Part shown: positions 1 to 11,553 of the stretch, one piece after another
Layout of the letters: each line of letters begins with the position of its first letter
Position numbering within the stretch: position 1 is the stretch's first letter
Assembly (NCBI GenBank): GCA_002778195.1
Contig: PCDI01000006.1
Location: 225,021-289,020, forward strand
Length of the DNA: 64,000 nt
DNA from: Raffaelea ambrosiae
Taxonomy: Eukaryota; Ascomycota; Sordariomycetes; Ophiostomatales; Ophiostomataceae
Direction of reading: 5' to 3'
Position numbers and translations under genes: made by a program
The notes under the pieces: model-generated
What the model was told of the DNA's origin: nothing
The model's database searches: none
The model's input: only the letters and a program-made list of their open reading frames with translations

Positions 1-701
1 CCTCCCATTGGGGCTGTTGGCTGCTGCAGTGACCCGCTGCGGCAAAGGATCCCTGGCAAGCGTGCGTAATGCCTCGAATTCTTTTATCTCATTCAGTCTT
101 GGCATCTCCTCCTGATCAGTTGCCATTGGCGAGGACTGCCAGGATCACTGGACCACTGTCTTTTAATGGAGCCTCGGGGGGGCTAGAAGGCACCTTCCAC
201 AACAATCCGAAACGGGCAGCCAATGATAATTAACCATTCGAGCAATTTCGCCTTCAGCTCGCAGTGGAGACAATTGACGATTAATGCAGGTTCACAGTTT
301 CACACTTTGCCGATCCCATGTGCATTTGGTGACGCAAGCTTCTCACTTTATTCGAGATCTGCAACCGCACCCTCCTCAGCAAAGTACTGTGCTTGCCAAA
401 AGATGCTGCGTAATTGGTGCGATGGAAGCTAATGCTCTGGCCCTATCCATCACGGTAGGTCCCTTTTGGCATTTGTTCTCATATGTTTCCACAATCTGGT
501 ACCGCGGACCTGAGTAAACGCGTCATGAGGGTCATGGAAAAGGGCAGCTCGACGCAGGGCGCAGCAGGCTCAGCCAATAGATGCTCGCGCAAATGAGATT
601 AGTCCGAGTCGTGCATCTCCATATCTGTGTCACTGCAGCTCAGAAGGCAGATTTCTTGGGCACGCAGCACGATACGTACTCATAGACATCGCGACAGTGC
701 C

Positions 702-741
702 TGCCATTGCCAAGACATTCTACGTCGTCTTGGCAATGGCA
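702..741. repeat. 15-bp perfect inverted repeat with 10-nt spacer
   Basis: The arms at 702-716 and 727-741 are exact reverse complements (TGCCATTGCCAAGAC and its complement). The repeat lies about 50 bp upstream of a TATA box and 217 bp upstream of the dioxygenase start codon. It could be a dimeric regulator site or a cruciform; the role is unknown. Confidence 0.85.
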
Positions 742-792
742 AGCAAGTGTCGTGGGCCATTGGTGTCGGCTACCATGTCTCTCGCTCTTCCA

Positions 793-798
793 TATAAA
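793..798 (+). promoter_or_regulatory. TATA box of the dioxygenase gene
   Basis: TATAAA lies 160 bp upstream of the start codon at 958 and is followed by an AC-rich leader typical of fungal 5' UTRs. Confidence 0.55.
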
Positions 799-957
799 GA
801 ACCGGCATGAGTGCTGTTGCGTTTGAGTTGAGAAGAACCAAACAGAGCAAGATCGCTCCCCACTGCAGCTTACACTCTTTGATTATCCAACCACTACACA
901 AAGACAGCATTCACAGTCTCTAAACTACACAGAACTCCATCTTTCTTCTTTCACAAG

Positions 958-2250
958 ATGGTCTGCATCAACAAGTACGCAGTGGCCTTCTTTGCCACGT
1001 TGGCTGCTGCCCACCCGGGTGAAACGCACAGCGAGAATCACATGAAGCGGGAGATCGTGGCTCGCGACCATGCCGCACGGGTGGCTGCCCGGTCCCTGGG
1101 CTCTTGCTCCAACAGCCCGCATGCCCGTGCCCTCAAGCAACGGTCGATCAAGCGCCGTGCCGAGAAAGTGAAGAGCTTGCGCGCGGCCCGCAGCATCAAG
1201 ACTTGTATGTGTGCCCCGTTTCCCCGTACATAACTGCCTACAAGTCAACTGGTTCCTGCTAAACTGACTCGCACATAATTTGCAGCCCCAAAGAAGTACC
1301 GCCGTGACCTGGAAGACCTAGAGGCCTGGGAGGAGGTCAACCACAACATGACCGGCACTTATTCTTATGACATGTTCACGGCTCTGGAGACGATCTTCGA
1401 GGCCAATACATCCTGCATCTTGGCGCCCGAGGTGACCGACGGTCCCTACTACGTGGTGGGCGAGTACCTGCGCAGCAACGTCAAGGAGGCCCTCTACTGC
1501 GACGGCATCGACCTGTTCCTCGAGGTGCAGTACGTCGACGTCAACACGTGCGACCCCGTCCCTGCGGTGGCCGTCGACATCTGGAACTGCAATGCCACCG
1601 GCACCTACGCCGGCATCAGCACCAGCGGCAACTACGCCGCGGGCGGCTATAACTCCACCTACCTCCGTGGCATCCAGCTGACCGACCACGACGGCGTCGC
1701 CCAGTTCGAAACCATTTTCCCCGGTCATTACAGCGGCCGCGCCACGCACACGCATCTGTTGGCGCACACCAACGCCACCGTCGAGCCCAACGGCACCATC
1801 TCGGTGTGGAACGCGCCGGTGACGCATATCGGACAGCTGTTCTGGCCGGAGTCGCTGCGCGAGGCCGTCGAAGAGACGTACCCCTACAACACCAACACGG
1901 TCGAGGTCACCACCAACGACGAGGACATGTGGAGTATTGTGCAAACGGACGCCAGCTACGATCCGTTCCCGCAGTTTGTGTATTTGGGCGAGGACATCTC
2001 GGACGGTCTGTTTGCCTGGATCCAGATCGGCGTCAACGTCAGCGCCGATTACACGTCGGACGAATACTACAACGTGGCCGCATACCTCGATGCCGATGGT
2101 GGGCACGCTTCATCCGGCTCTGCCATTGGCGGTGGCGGCAGCGGCGGCGGTGGCGGCAACGGCACGGGCAACGGCACCATGCCTTCGGGCAGCCCTCCCT
2201 CGGGTGCCTCTGGCTCTGCCAGCCTCCCGTCTGCGACGTACTCTGCTTGA
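958..2250 (+). CDS. Secreted intradiol ring-cleavage dioxygenase
   Basis: Two exons, 958-1204 and 1286-2250 (donor GTATGT, acceptor TTTGCAG, phase 1), give 403 residues. The N-terminus has a short hydrophobic signal (about residues 5-18) followed by a basic pro-like stretch. The core resembles the catechol/protocatechuate 3,4-dioxygenase beta fold: a PEVTDGPYYV segment, then a PGHYSGRATHTH segment that supplies the second Tyr and the two His of the non-haem Fe(III) site. The tail is a Gly-rich then Ser/Pro-rich low-complexity stretch (about the last 45 residues). Extracellular fungal members of this family act on catechols from lignin or plant phenolics; the substrate here cannot be told. TATA box and hairpin lie upstream. 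Family call is firm. Confidence 0.92.
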
Positions 2251-2433
2251 AAGCAAAAGCATCACCATACGGGCTGTTTGACTTTTGCGTGCATAGCTTC
2301 TGCTTGAAGGCTTGGCATGTTGACTGCATTAGATCATTGAACATTTTCTGGCTCTTTTTTGTTTCCTTCATCTCTTTTAACTTGTACGCTATTGTAAAAT
2401 GTCTTTCCAATCCACAAAGACCCCGTTGTTTTT

Positions 2434-4160
2434 TTAAAATACGGCCAGGTCTTCACCGTGTGGCCCGCTTGATTTCACCCCGTGCAGTGGATTCTCATCT
2501 GCCTCTGTGTCCTTCTCCACAGTTTCGTCCGTCGGTTGGCTCTTCACACTGCTCGCCCGACTCACATCCGCACTCTCTGGGTCTTCTCTCCGGAGCCCCA
2601 AGTTTTTGTTCGAATCTGGGTCTTCATGGTTATCGCCCTTCCAGTTCGCGGCTCGCATCTGCGGCACCTCTTCGAATGGTGTGACTGTGCTGGTGGTGTC
2701 GAGAACCGTAGATGGCGCATTCTCTTTCTTTTCTTCTTCTGTTGGCTTAATCGCACGCCACACCACAGCAATGCGTTCGGCTGCTTGTGTCCCGCGCTGG
2801 CTGCTCCCCTTGATGCCGTCCAGCTCGTTCCACTCGATGGCGAAGACGCCGCTGTCGTCTGCTTTCCCGTCCTGTTCCGGTCCATTTCCTTCAAAAAAGA
2901 CATTGAACCAGACATGAGCTACTGACGTAACCAAGGCCAAACCAAGACTGGCCTTATTCCTCCGTTCGATCTCAATGTTCACGTCGGAGTTGGGTATCCT
3001 GATCGGCTTCTTGGGCTTGAAAATGACCGCCTGTCCGCCCGGTTCATCCTGGGACGCATACGAGAATGTCGCCGCTTTGTTGAGAGACTTGGACGATGAC
3101 GATTTTGAGAGAGCTGGGTCAGACTGGTTTGTTTCCGAAAAGGGATTCGTGCCTGTTACCGGGCTCGTGATGAGCTCGGTCTGCTGTCTCTTGACTGGGC
3201 CAATGGGACTTTCGCGGCCGCTACCGGCTGATTCTTCGTTTGAGCTCGGCCCCTTCTTCTTTTCATTGCTACCACCTTTCTGTTGTTCTTTGATTATAGG
3301 CTTTGCCATGTCGGACACCATATCCACAAAGCCCGCGCCACCGGGTGCGTCGCCTTCGATGACGAAGCGTTCGTCGCTCTTGAATGTGTGGAAGGGGTGG
3401 ATCCTCTTGCCTTCGTCCTCATAGCCTTCCACGATGAGCTTGACTCCATGCCGTAGCCCCCAGACATGAATCTCGACAATCTCCACTGGGCGGTCCACGT
3501 ATTTCTTGCCGTGCCTTGTCCAGCGGTCCACATAGCCAATCCACCGAAGCTGTGACGGGATGGTTACACCCGCGCCGAACTTTGGCCGCATGCGCCGCTC
3601 AGTGAATCGGCCCAGGGCCTTCTCAGGGCTCCAGCCACACTCAGCTATGAGGTAGCTGCAAGCCATGGTGCCAGACCGGCCTTTGCCAGCTTTGCAGTGG
3701 ACGACGACGACGCGGTCACTCTTGCTAGAGCCCCCGGCATCGGCCTCCCACGAGTTCTGCAACCATTGCCGCATGCTCGAGACGATCAACGGCACCAGTC
3801 GGAATGGAGGCGGGTGATGATCTGGCCAGGGATAGTGTCTGACTCTGTTGTAGACAGCCTCATCAGGGTATCCAGTGCCCTCGGCTCGGAACTCCCAAAT
3901 GGCCCAGTTCTCTCCATGGTTTGAGTCGAGGAAGGCAACCAGCTGGTCGAGGGGATTCCGGTACGCTCGTTGTGGGTAGCTTTGCGAAGGTCCAGATCTG
4001 TATTGGCGAATGTTAGCATCATGTAACACAGAAAAACTGAAGGTGATGTTCGTTCGACTTACGTCGCGATAATATTGGAGGTAACATAGCAAAGATCGAG
4101 CCCGGTTTCTGCATGCTTGGAACGTGGCCCCGCCACGATGTGGCGAAGAAGAGAGGTCAT
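2434..4160 (-). CDS. tep1: PTEN-family phosphoinositide/dual-specificity phosphatase
   Basis: Two exons on the minus strand, 4160-4063 and 3997-2434, with donor GTAAGT, branch GCTAAC and acceptor ACAG, encode 553 residues. The phosphatase domain fills about residues 15-200. The P-loop HCKAGKGRSGT starts at residue 133 with catalytic Cys134; its two lysines are the PTEN-type residues that read acidic phosphoinositides. DHHPPP and VTIPSQ segments are also PTEN-like. A C2-like region follows (about 205-420, with an acidic/serine-rich insert), then a low-complexity acidic tail. Fungal Tep1/PTEN proteins dephosphorylate PtdIns(3,4,5)P3 and affect development and sporulation. The start at 4160 was chosen because exon 1 reads DLCYVTSNIIAT, the conserved PTEN N-terminus. 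The 3' end lies 183 bp from the convergent dioxygenase gene. Confidence 0.93.
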
Positions 4161-5071
4161 GGCTTAGCCAGCAGAGCAGTGCGCCCGGTGATTGATTGGG
4201 ATATGAAGAGTATGCACCGCATCAGGGAAAGTGGAATGAAGTAGGTCCTGAACGAGATAAAGCAATGCAAGCGACCGTTGCCTGTGATGTGGCGATATTT
4301 GGGAGAGCTGGGCAGGGCGGGCGCCAGTGGCAGCTGTTCGCCGAAACACAGACGTCATTGGGTTTTAGCGCCCCGGAGGGGCTGGATGTGGGGACGTTCC
4401 CAACCCAGGCGAAGCGATCCTCGTTTCGAGAGCGGCCTCGGCAAAAAGGGAAGGAGCAGAACGAGGCGAACCAAGACTGTGGTGGGTGTGCCTGGTCAAA
4501 ACACGGCCAACCTGGCAACCGCCCTTCATTACACAACGGGCCAGTCAGCCTTCTGATGTTTCAGTGTAAACGCCAACTCATAGCATGATGATGGGCTGCA
4601 ATGATTGTCGAACTGCTCTCAACCAGTGAAAGCAAAGCACCCTTGTGACCATCGCCTGCATGAGGGCCTGCAGCTGCACCCGGCCGTCTGAGGTCTGTTA
4701 AAGTAGCGGAACTTTTTTGAACTTGACAATGATGGCGGTCGTTGCACCCCTGAATGGTCGCATTGGGCCTGTAGTGTGCCCAGGGCGCCCAACAGTTTCA
4801 CGCGCACCCTTTTCGTGTACCGGTCTACGTATTGCCAGACGCTTTCACTTTTGTCACCCGTTTCTGCTATGGCTGGCCATCCCAGCCATGAAATGAGGTA
4901 CGCTTTCAAGTAAAATGAAGAAGAGAATTTTCTTTACAAGGCGGTCTTCTAATGGTCTCAACTTGATATCTCGCCGCACCCTCTAAATCAAAGAAGCTTG
5001 CTGTAGAACGCTGTCGAAATTGTGGTCTAATGATACAGAAAAAAGCAAAACCTCGCCAACATGTTGTCCAA
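4161..5071. other. Intergenic: tep1 promoter and downstream region of the next gene
   Basis: Both flanking genes run on the minus strand, so this holds the tep1 promoter and the 3' UTR of the 5072-5878 gene. I see no supported gene or strong repeat. Confidence 0.5.
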
Positions 5072-5878
5072 TTAAGAATCCCACTCAATTGGTCGGTATC
5101 CAAACCGTTGTAGGTATCCATCGTCAATCTCCTCCATGACCTCCCGCGTCACTTCCTTGCCGTACTCTCCACCCCATTCGCACACAGTAGTCGCACGCAG
5201 ATAGTTCTTATTCTGGGTGCGCAGGTACTCCCGGATGTAGACCATCGCGTCGTCCAAGTCGCATGGCCGCCGCATATCGGTGCGCATCCGGTTCAGCTTG
5301 CAGATGATGGCGTACGGCCAGTAGCCGACATACAAGCGCAATCCACCGCGCTTGGTCGTCCGCTCAAAGGCGATGGCCCCTTGCTCAATCGAGGCCGACA
5401 CCAAGCTCTCCTGGACGGCCTCATCGCCCAAGCGCAGTTGGGCCATGTTATTGAACCACTCAACCCCCAGGGTGCCGACAAGGCGGCGGTTGGCGTGCTG
5501 GGCGGCCTCGTTGAGGGCGAGGTGCTCAGAGGCCCTGGCCTTAGCCAGAAAGAAATCAACGTCGTGGGTCGTGTTGCGGGAATGTAGATATAGAACACTG
5601 ACGGCACCGCCGACGGACACGGCATCTACCGTGACGCCGTCTTGAATGAGATAGTCGGCCAGGTCCTGGAGTCCACGACGGAGGATGCTGCCATTGAGCT
5701 CGAAGGATTTGTGCACAAGGGGCCGGCCGTATATGTCGCGTTCTACGGGCGGAACCGTGATCGGTTTCTCAACGGGGCCCGAGATGACCATGGGTGATGG
5801 TCGGCGGTGCCATGCAAGTGGCGGCCAGGACTCTTCATCACCAGTGAGCCGCTCATGTTTGGAAATGCTGCATCCCAT
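5072..5878 (-). CDS. Nucleotidyltransferase-fold protein with N-myristoylation signal
   Basis: Single exon of 268 residues. The start at 5878 is chosen because the protein then begins MGCSISK, a textbook N-myristoylation signal (Gly2, Ser6, Lys7) with a palmitoylatable Cys3; an open frame continues upstream but looks non-coding. Around residues 90-108 the pattern GG-x9-R-x4-D-x-D matches the G-G and metal-binding Asp pair of the nucleotidyltransferase (NTase) fold seen in many uncharacterised fungal proteins. The C-terminal half is helical and conserved-looking. The sequence suggests a membrane-tethered NTase-like protein. Whether it is catalytic, and on what substrate, cannot be told. No precise family name is claimed. 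Confidence 0.78.
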   Translation of the reverse strand: MGCSISKHERLTGDEESWPPLAWHRRPSPMVISGPVEKPITVPPVERDIYGRPLVHKSFELNGSILRRGLQDLADYLIQDGVTVDAVSVGGAVSVLYLHSRNTTHDVDFFLAKARASEHLALNEAAQHANRRLVGTLGVEWFNNMAQLRLGDEAVQESLVSASIEQGAIAFERTTKRGGLRLYVGYWPYAIICKLNRMRTDMRRPCDLDDAMVYIREYLRTQNKNYLRATTVCEWGGEYGKEVTREVMEEIDDGYLQRFGYRPIEWDS

Positions 5879-7772
5879 TTTGGTGTGTTGGTGGGCACAG
5901 ACCCGGTGAGAAGTTGATGATGCCGACGTTGATGGGGTAGTGCAAAGCGGAAACGGACAAGCAAGGATGTCGGCGATGTCCGACTTATGTAGACCACTGG
6001 TATGGAATAGTGGTGATGTGTTGACAGAAGACAACCATAAGAACCACGAACTACATCGCACTTAAATATTCGCGGTGCTCTCCTTGCGTTTTTAAACGCA
6101 CTCGCTTCCCTCAATGCAAAGCCTTGCCGCCCACACGCCGATTGATGAGCCACAAGGGGGCCGATGGCAAGGAAGAGGCTGCAGATGCGGCCGCATGAGA
6201 GTGCTTCTGCCTTGCTCTCTTTTTTCTGTCCATAGAATAATGCAGGGTGGGTGGAGAGAGCGCCTCTTCCCATACATATATGCTTGGCCGAGAAGCGCTG
6301 AAAGCCGTTTCAGAGGCTGCATGAATTTCCTCGCGTTGAGCCCCGACTCCGGCTCCAGAGAGAGACCAACCTGAAAAAAACACCAACAAGCAGCGGAAAA
6401 GTGGTGCTGGGCCAAGAACGAGTACCAGTGGGGAAGAAGAAGGGCTGCGAAAACGGGTCGGCCACCCCAAGGAGCCGACAGGGTTTTTGGCTGGGAAGTG
6501 CTGCCTGTAACTTTGCTGACCGTGCATAACACTTTATTGGCTGGCAGACCTTCACCTTGAACGAAGGCTCCACACCTTGGCTCTCCTTCGCTTCGGCTGT
6601 TGGGCAAGGTCTAGGCCAAGACAACTTCTATTTTTTGTACTCTTTCGAAGTTGGCGTCTTGACCTTGAAAATACCCAGGTTGATTTGATTCTAGGAACGC
6701 CGGACATACACTGAAGGAATAACACCCCACGCGCTATGCTCCAGGTACACAACCGTCTAGCTATCTTCCAAACGATACGAGTCTTGCAAAGTAGAAACCG
6801 ACCACCGTATGCGTGTTTGGGGGAGACAGCAGACCTCGGTATAGCATGACTCGTTTAGAATTGATCCAGGCCATGCACGTCGGGACGTTGAGACGATTCT
6901 GCCAGATATTCCGCCTTGCCGCAGATGCAGACAGAGAAGAGTTGAGCCTCCAGCATCTGCCTCACAGCGCGTATGCTAGAAAGTGGAGACGGCACAATTG
7001 TAACTGTTTTACTGGCGGCGAGTTGGAGCCGGGGCTGAACAGGCCAATGGTTAACCACACAAACTGGCTAGCAGCCTGGCGCGGTAGACTGGAAGAGTAA
7101 AGGTGGATCGGAGGCGGTGGAGTTTGAGTGGTAGTTACGCTGTACATTCAAGTCGTTGCCATCCTCGTTGTCCTTTTCTGTCAAGAAAAACCACAAGACC
7201 AGCCAATCCCGCATAACGATAACGAGTCGATAGAAGAAAGAGAGATACACCCGGCTTCTGTGCACACCCGGACACGAACTCCCCGTGTTGTCTAACCTTG
7301 GTAAAAAAAAAAAAAGTAAAAGCGTAGAAACAAAAGCCTAACAAAACACATGTATCTTCCGTGTACCAGTCGTATTGAGGCCAAGAACCATAAGATAAAT
7401 TCCGAGTCATGACTTTGCGGATGTCCATTTCCCATCGCTGCTGCGCTGGTGCAGCAGTTTCATCCTCCCCTTGCGAGACTTCTGACATATACCACACCTC
7501 AAATGTACCCTCCAATCCACATTGTGGATGCCACCTATTGGCCAGCAGATTGCTTCCAGCCACCACATCAGTGCTACGGAAGCACGCATGTGGCTGGAAG
7601 GCTGGTGATTGTCTTGTCGAAACACGCCAACTGCGGCAGTGTATCAGTCTGGCGACGTATTCGCTAGTCGCAGATAGCGTCCTATGATACCCTAACCGCC
7701 CTTCATGCCGTGAAGGGTGCATCTTGAAGCGTCTCAAAGGGGTGCCATCTGTTGGTCGGTTGGAAGCGCGAT
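5879..7772. other. Long intergenic region
   Basis: This 1.9 kb holds the promoter of the NTase-fold gene on its left and the 3' side of the TMEM33-type gene on its right. Several open frames exist (the longest at 7135-7737, minus strand) but none has recognisable motifs or protein-like composition. A 12-A run lies near 7305. Nothing else is supported. Confidence 0.45.
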
Positions 7773-9014
7773 TTACTGGGTCTTCCGGGGCGCCGGGGCG
7801 CCACCAACGTACTTCTGGGGATCGGTGGCCGAGTGAACCTGGCGAACACCGGTCTTGACAGTGCCCCAGACGTTCCGCACGGTGGGGTGCACGCCCTGGG
7901 CACCAGTCAGGTTGTCAATTCTGGCCTCAAGGTGGGCGAAGGTGCTCTGGACGTGCGAGCTCTGGGCGAAACGGGCACGGAGGAAAGCGCTGTAGACGAC
8001 AATGAGAATCCACGAGCCCTTTGTGAAGGCGATGGCGGACAGCAGGATGCGCAACCAGAGGATGATCTCAAGGAAGGCGACAATGGTCATCGAGGAGTCG
8101 TAGTACTGCTTCACGAACTTGCCGATGCTGTCGGCCACGGGGTGGGTAGTATACTGGGGACGGGCATTGGGCGAGGCGCCGGCGGCCGGAGACACTTGCT
8201 GGGGCGGGTAGATGGTCGGGATCAGGTTCGTGCGCGTGTAGGTGGCGACGTGGAAGATGGAGTAGATGGTGTAGGGCAGGAGAGCCAAGATGTACTGGGG
8301 CGAGTAAAGCCAGACGAGGGCAAGCACTGTGGGAGATGAAAACAGTCAGCCTTGAAAACAACCTTGGGCCTGCAGGAATACACGCAATGTACGCAATGCA
8401 CGCCACGCACGCCATGTATCCAAGGTAAGAGATGGAGTTGGCTCGACATACGCAGATACTGGACGTTCTCGTCGTTCAGCAGGCCGGCGGCACCAGCGCG
8501 GCCGCTCTTTGACCGGGCCCGGAACGTCTTATACACAACAATACCGTAGGTTGCAGCAGCGGCGATGAAGGCGATGCGGTATGCGAGGACCGCAAAGAGG
8601 CTGTAGTAATGCATGCGAATCCACGACAGCGAGTAGCGCAGGGTGCAGAGGATCAGGGTGAGGTGTCTGAGGGAGCATGAGTTAGTTGCGACAAGCAAGG
8701 CAAAACGTGGCAGAGCGAGGCAGAGCATTGTGAGGCCCAGGGCTCATCGCGAGCCACGAGGCCTCGGCTGCGCATCTTCTTCATCTCCAGATTGTGTGTT
8801 TGCGACAGCCTCAGCCGAGGGGCAGATGCAGGACATACCCGACAAACCAACCGACTGTAAAACAGAAAAAAAGTAAGAGTCAGCATGCGCGTTCAGCCAC
8901 CAGGAGGGGCACAGCACAGGAAGAAAAGGAGCGCAAGGAAGTCTCACACTGCAGAGTCTTCGCGAGCGTCATCAGGCGCTCGCCGAGCGGCAGGGTTGCG
9001 GGTGGAGGGGCCAT
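7773..9014 (-). CDS. TMEM33/Pom33-family ER and nuclear-envelope membrane protein
   Basis: Four exons on the minus strand: 9014-8948, 8854-8839 (only 16 nt), 8666-8452 and 8326-7773, giving 283 residues. Phases agree at every junction, donors are GTGAGA, GTATGT and GTATGT, and acceptors are TACAG, CTCAG and CACAG. The protein starts MAPPPATLPLGERL and reads FGWFVGHLTLILCTLRYSLSW across the micro-exon, typical of TMEM33/Pom33/Tts1 proteins. Several hydrophobic segments follow (about 25-45, 50-70, 100-125 and 165-200) with a soluble C-terminal tail. Relatives shape tubular ER and help place nuclear pore complexes. The long leader is GA-rich. Family call is firm; the function here is inferred from it. 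Confidence 0.88.
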
Positions 9015-10693
9015 GGCGGGCAAACTTCGAAGCCGACAAGAACAAGATACGGTGGGAACAGGGATCGAGGCCGGCAGGGCAACGAGAACGGAAGAGGGAT
9101 CTTGGGGAAGTGCGGAAGGGGAAGGGGGGAGGGAGGCACGGAGTCGCGTGTGGGTTGTGTTGCCGTTGTTATCGCGTGTCTTTTCGCACTTCGTGTGTAA
9201 TTTTGTGAGGGGATTTACGTGGCTGCTTTTTGGGAAGGAAGCCGGGCGGAAAGTCGTGGAAGAATCGAGCAGAGTGGATGGACGGCCCAAGGAAAAAAAA
9301 AGAAAAGGGAACTGCAGAGGGATCGGAGAAGAGGGCACCCACGAAAAAAAAGTGGGATGGCAAAGCTGGGTCGCTCTTGCCTGCTGCTGCCTCTTCGCTT
9401 GGTGGATCGGTCTGCGCTAGAGTGGCCTGTGCGCCGCCAGGTCGCCCACAACGTCACCGAAAATGAAGTTTGTGCAGCGCCACAGGCGGCGCTTCAGCTG
9501 GGCAGCCGCACTCAAATACCCAAATGCCCGCGATTTTCACGTGGCTGGCACTCGCCAGCTGCAGCAGAGCTCAGCTACATTATTACGGGCAGCTTCCCGG
9601 AGAGGGGCAAACACAGGGAGGGCGCACAGGCAGGCACGCCGAGTGGGCACACAAGGTCGTAGCTACCCTCTAGGGTTGCATCCCACGTGTGGGCTCTTGT
9701 CAGAAGGAAATGCCAGAATTCAAGCAACAAATCAAGTACCAAGAACAAAAAAAAAAACATTCTTCAAAAAGCTGCGATAAGCTTCACCAACAACAGCGAA
9801 ATTCAACGCCCGGGATTGCAAGCAGCCAGCCACTACGACCCCACGACCACTGCGCGAATCGCCTCCCACGTAATAAAACAAACAATAGTTACCCCACCAA
9901 AACGTCATCCCACCAGAAACCCTTTAAACCAGCCGTTCAGGGCTCGGTGTCTTTGCCTAGCGCTGCCTATAATGGTGCCAGCGAACATGCTATAGCAGTT
10001 CGGCTAAGCTAAACTGTTCGTACGTTGGGTGGTCGATCCGCGTAAGAAATAATAACCAACAGTTCCATGATAGTTAGCACGCCCTTCCAATAAACTCCTT
10101 GACTACAACATATTTGCCGGGCTGATCGCCAGATCGCTGCCACCAAGCCGTCTTACATGCGTGTAAGACGCAGCAACGTGCACAAAAAGGGTAACGGCAT
10201 GCACACAAGCCCGCACGATAGATGTTTTTGTTTGTCCCCGGTGACAAATCTCGCGACAGCTACCACAGAACTTGTCCTGTCTCTTGGTCCTGGATGGCTG
10301 ACTAGGGCTTTTGGTTACACCGCCCCCTTTTCTGACCATAAATAGAATCGGGCTCAGCTGTATGTCGGGCCAACACAACGGAGAGCCCCCTGCCAAATCC
10401 CCCGGACCGTTGGGCGATGTCCGCGTATGACGACAGCGGCCCGCATCGTGGCAGACGGCCGTGGTCCTCTCCGTCTCTGGCCAGTCCGGGCGGGCGGACT
10501 TCCCCAATAATTGATAAGGGGGGGGGCGACGGGCATATTTAAAACAGCGACCCCGATCGCGATCGGTTCGGCTCACTCAGCTAACAGCATTCGTCGACAA
10601 TAACCAACGCAGAACGTGACCCAAGAGATCGACACAAGAAAAGCTACCTACCAACATTGCACCAAAGCAACGGCATCGCATCAAGCCTCCATC
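9015..10693. other. Divergent intergenic region
   Basis: This 1.7 kb separates the divergent TMEM33-type and DUF1857 genes and contains both promoters. It has purine-rich stretches at 9020-9360 and A runs near 9750. Open frames here (for example 8794-9420 plus strand and 10103-10576 minus strand) look like compositional noise. Confidence 0.45.
10536..10544 (+). promoter_or_regulatory. TATA-like element of the DUF1857 gene
   Basis: TATTTAAAA lies 158 bp upstream of the start codon at 10694. A palindrome CCGATCGCGATCGG (about 10553-10566) lies just downstream of it. Confidence 0.4.
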
Positions 10694-11264
10694 ATGGTCA
10701 CTTTCCATCTTGCCTACACCGCGCCGGTCAATCCGGAGGGTGCCACGCCGGTGCTCACCCGTGAGCAGGTCTTTGCCGGCTTCCAGCGCAAGATTCGTCA
10801 GCCCTGGCTGTTTGTGCCGGCCATCGAGACGTCCGAGGTGCTGTCGGACGAGGCGGGCGTGGTGAAGCGTCGCGTCACTTTCAAGTCAGGCCCGTCGGGC
10901 GACGGCGCTGTGGCAGGCCATCCTAAGCAGGTCGAGGAGTTGTGCACCGAGCTGGCACCGAGCCGAGTTGACTACGAGCTAGAGAACGGTAGCACCGTAC
11001 TCAACATTCTGAGCGCGGGACCCAGTGGCAAGCCTGACGACCTGTTTGTGACGTACATCTTTTCGTGGAAGCACGACGATCTGGAGGCAGGCAGCGCCGC
11101 CGCCAAGGAAGCCGAGTTCAACCACAAGAAGGTGAGACAAAACACAATGGACGAGTGAAATGCCACAGGAATCACACATAAATTAACAACCCTAGGTGGC
11201 CAAGATGGCCGTGGATTCGAGTATCGCGACGACACGGAAGCTGGTTGTCCAGGGTGAGATCTAG
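10694..11264 (+). CDS. DUF1857 (START/SRPBCC-like) protein
   Basis: Two exons, 10694-11131 and 11196-11264 (donor GTGAGA, acceptor CCTAG, phase 0), give 168 residues, the usual length for the DUF1857 family of fungal proteins. The opening MVTFHLAYTAPVNP, the central RVTFKSG strand and FVTYIFSWKHDD near the C-terminus fit the family. Members adopt a helix-grip (SRPBCC/Bet v1-like) fold that can hold a small hydrophobic ligand in a cavity; no catalytic role is established. The short second exon supplies the conserved end VAKMAVDSSIATTRKLV. Its function here is unknown. Confidence 0.87.
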
Positions 11265-11553
11265 ATAGACATGGAAGACAGGATAACAGTGTAAGCAGCA
11301 AATCCAACGTGCTGGCTGTTCCACCAGAATCCCGACAAAAGTGCCTATTTATATGTTTATTTCTGCGTCTCCTCTCTGGAATTACAAGACCATAAAAAAA
11401 AGAACCAACAGTAATAAATACTGGCGGTATACATAGGAAATTTTTTCTTCAAAAAAAAAAAAAAAACAACGAGAAAGAGACAGAAAGAAAGAGAGAAAAA
11501 GAAAGAGAACCCGGCAACTAAAAACAACAGTATCACCAATCTCCAATATGCAA

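Larger units (their letters stand above)
1..957. other. Intergenic region upstream of the dioxygenase gene
   Basis: No convincing gene is seen here; the short open frames are not protein-like. The right part is the promoter and 5' leader of the dioxygenase gene, with a hairpin-forming inverted repeat and a TATA box listed separately. Confidence 0.6.

Noticed and set aside
5879..6061. Longer N-terminus of the NTase-fold protein
   Set aside because: The extra 61 residues look non-coding, and the internal MGCSIS start gives a meaningful lipidation signal.
7135..7737. 200-codon minus-strand frame
   Set aside because: There is no recognisable motif; a poly-Phe run comes from an A tract. It lies in the 3' flank of a well-supported gene.
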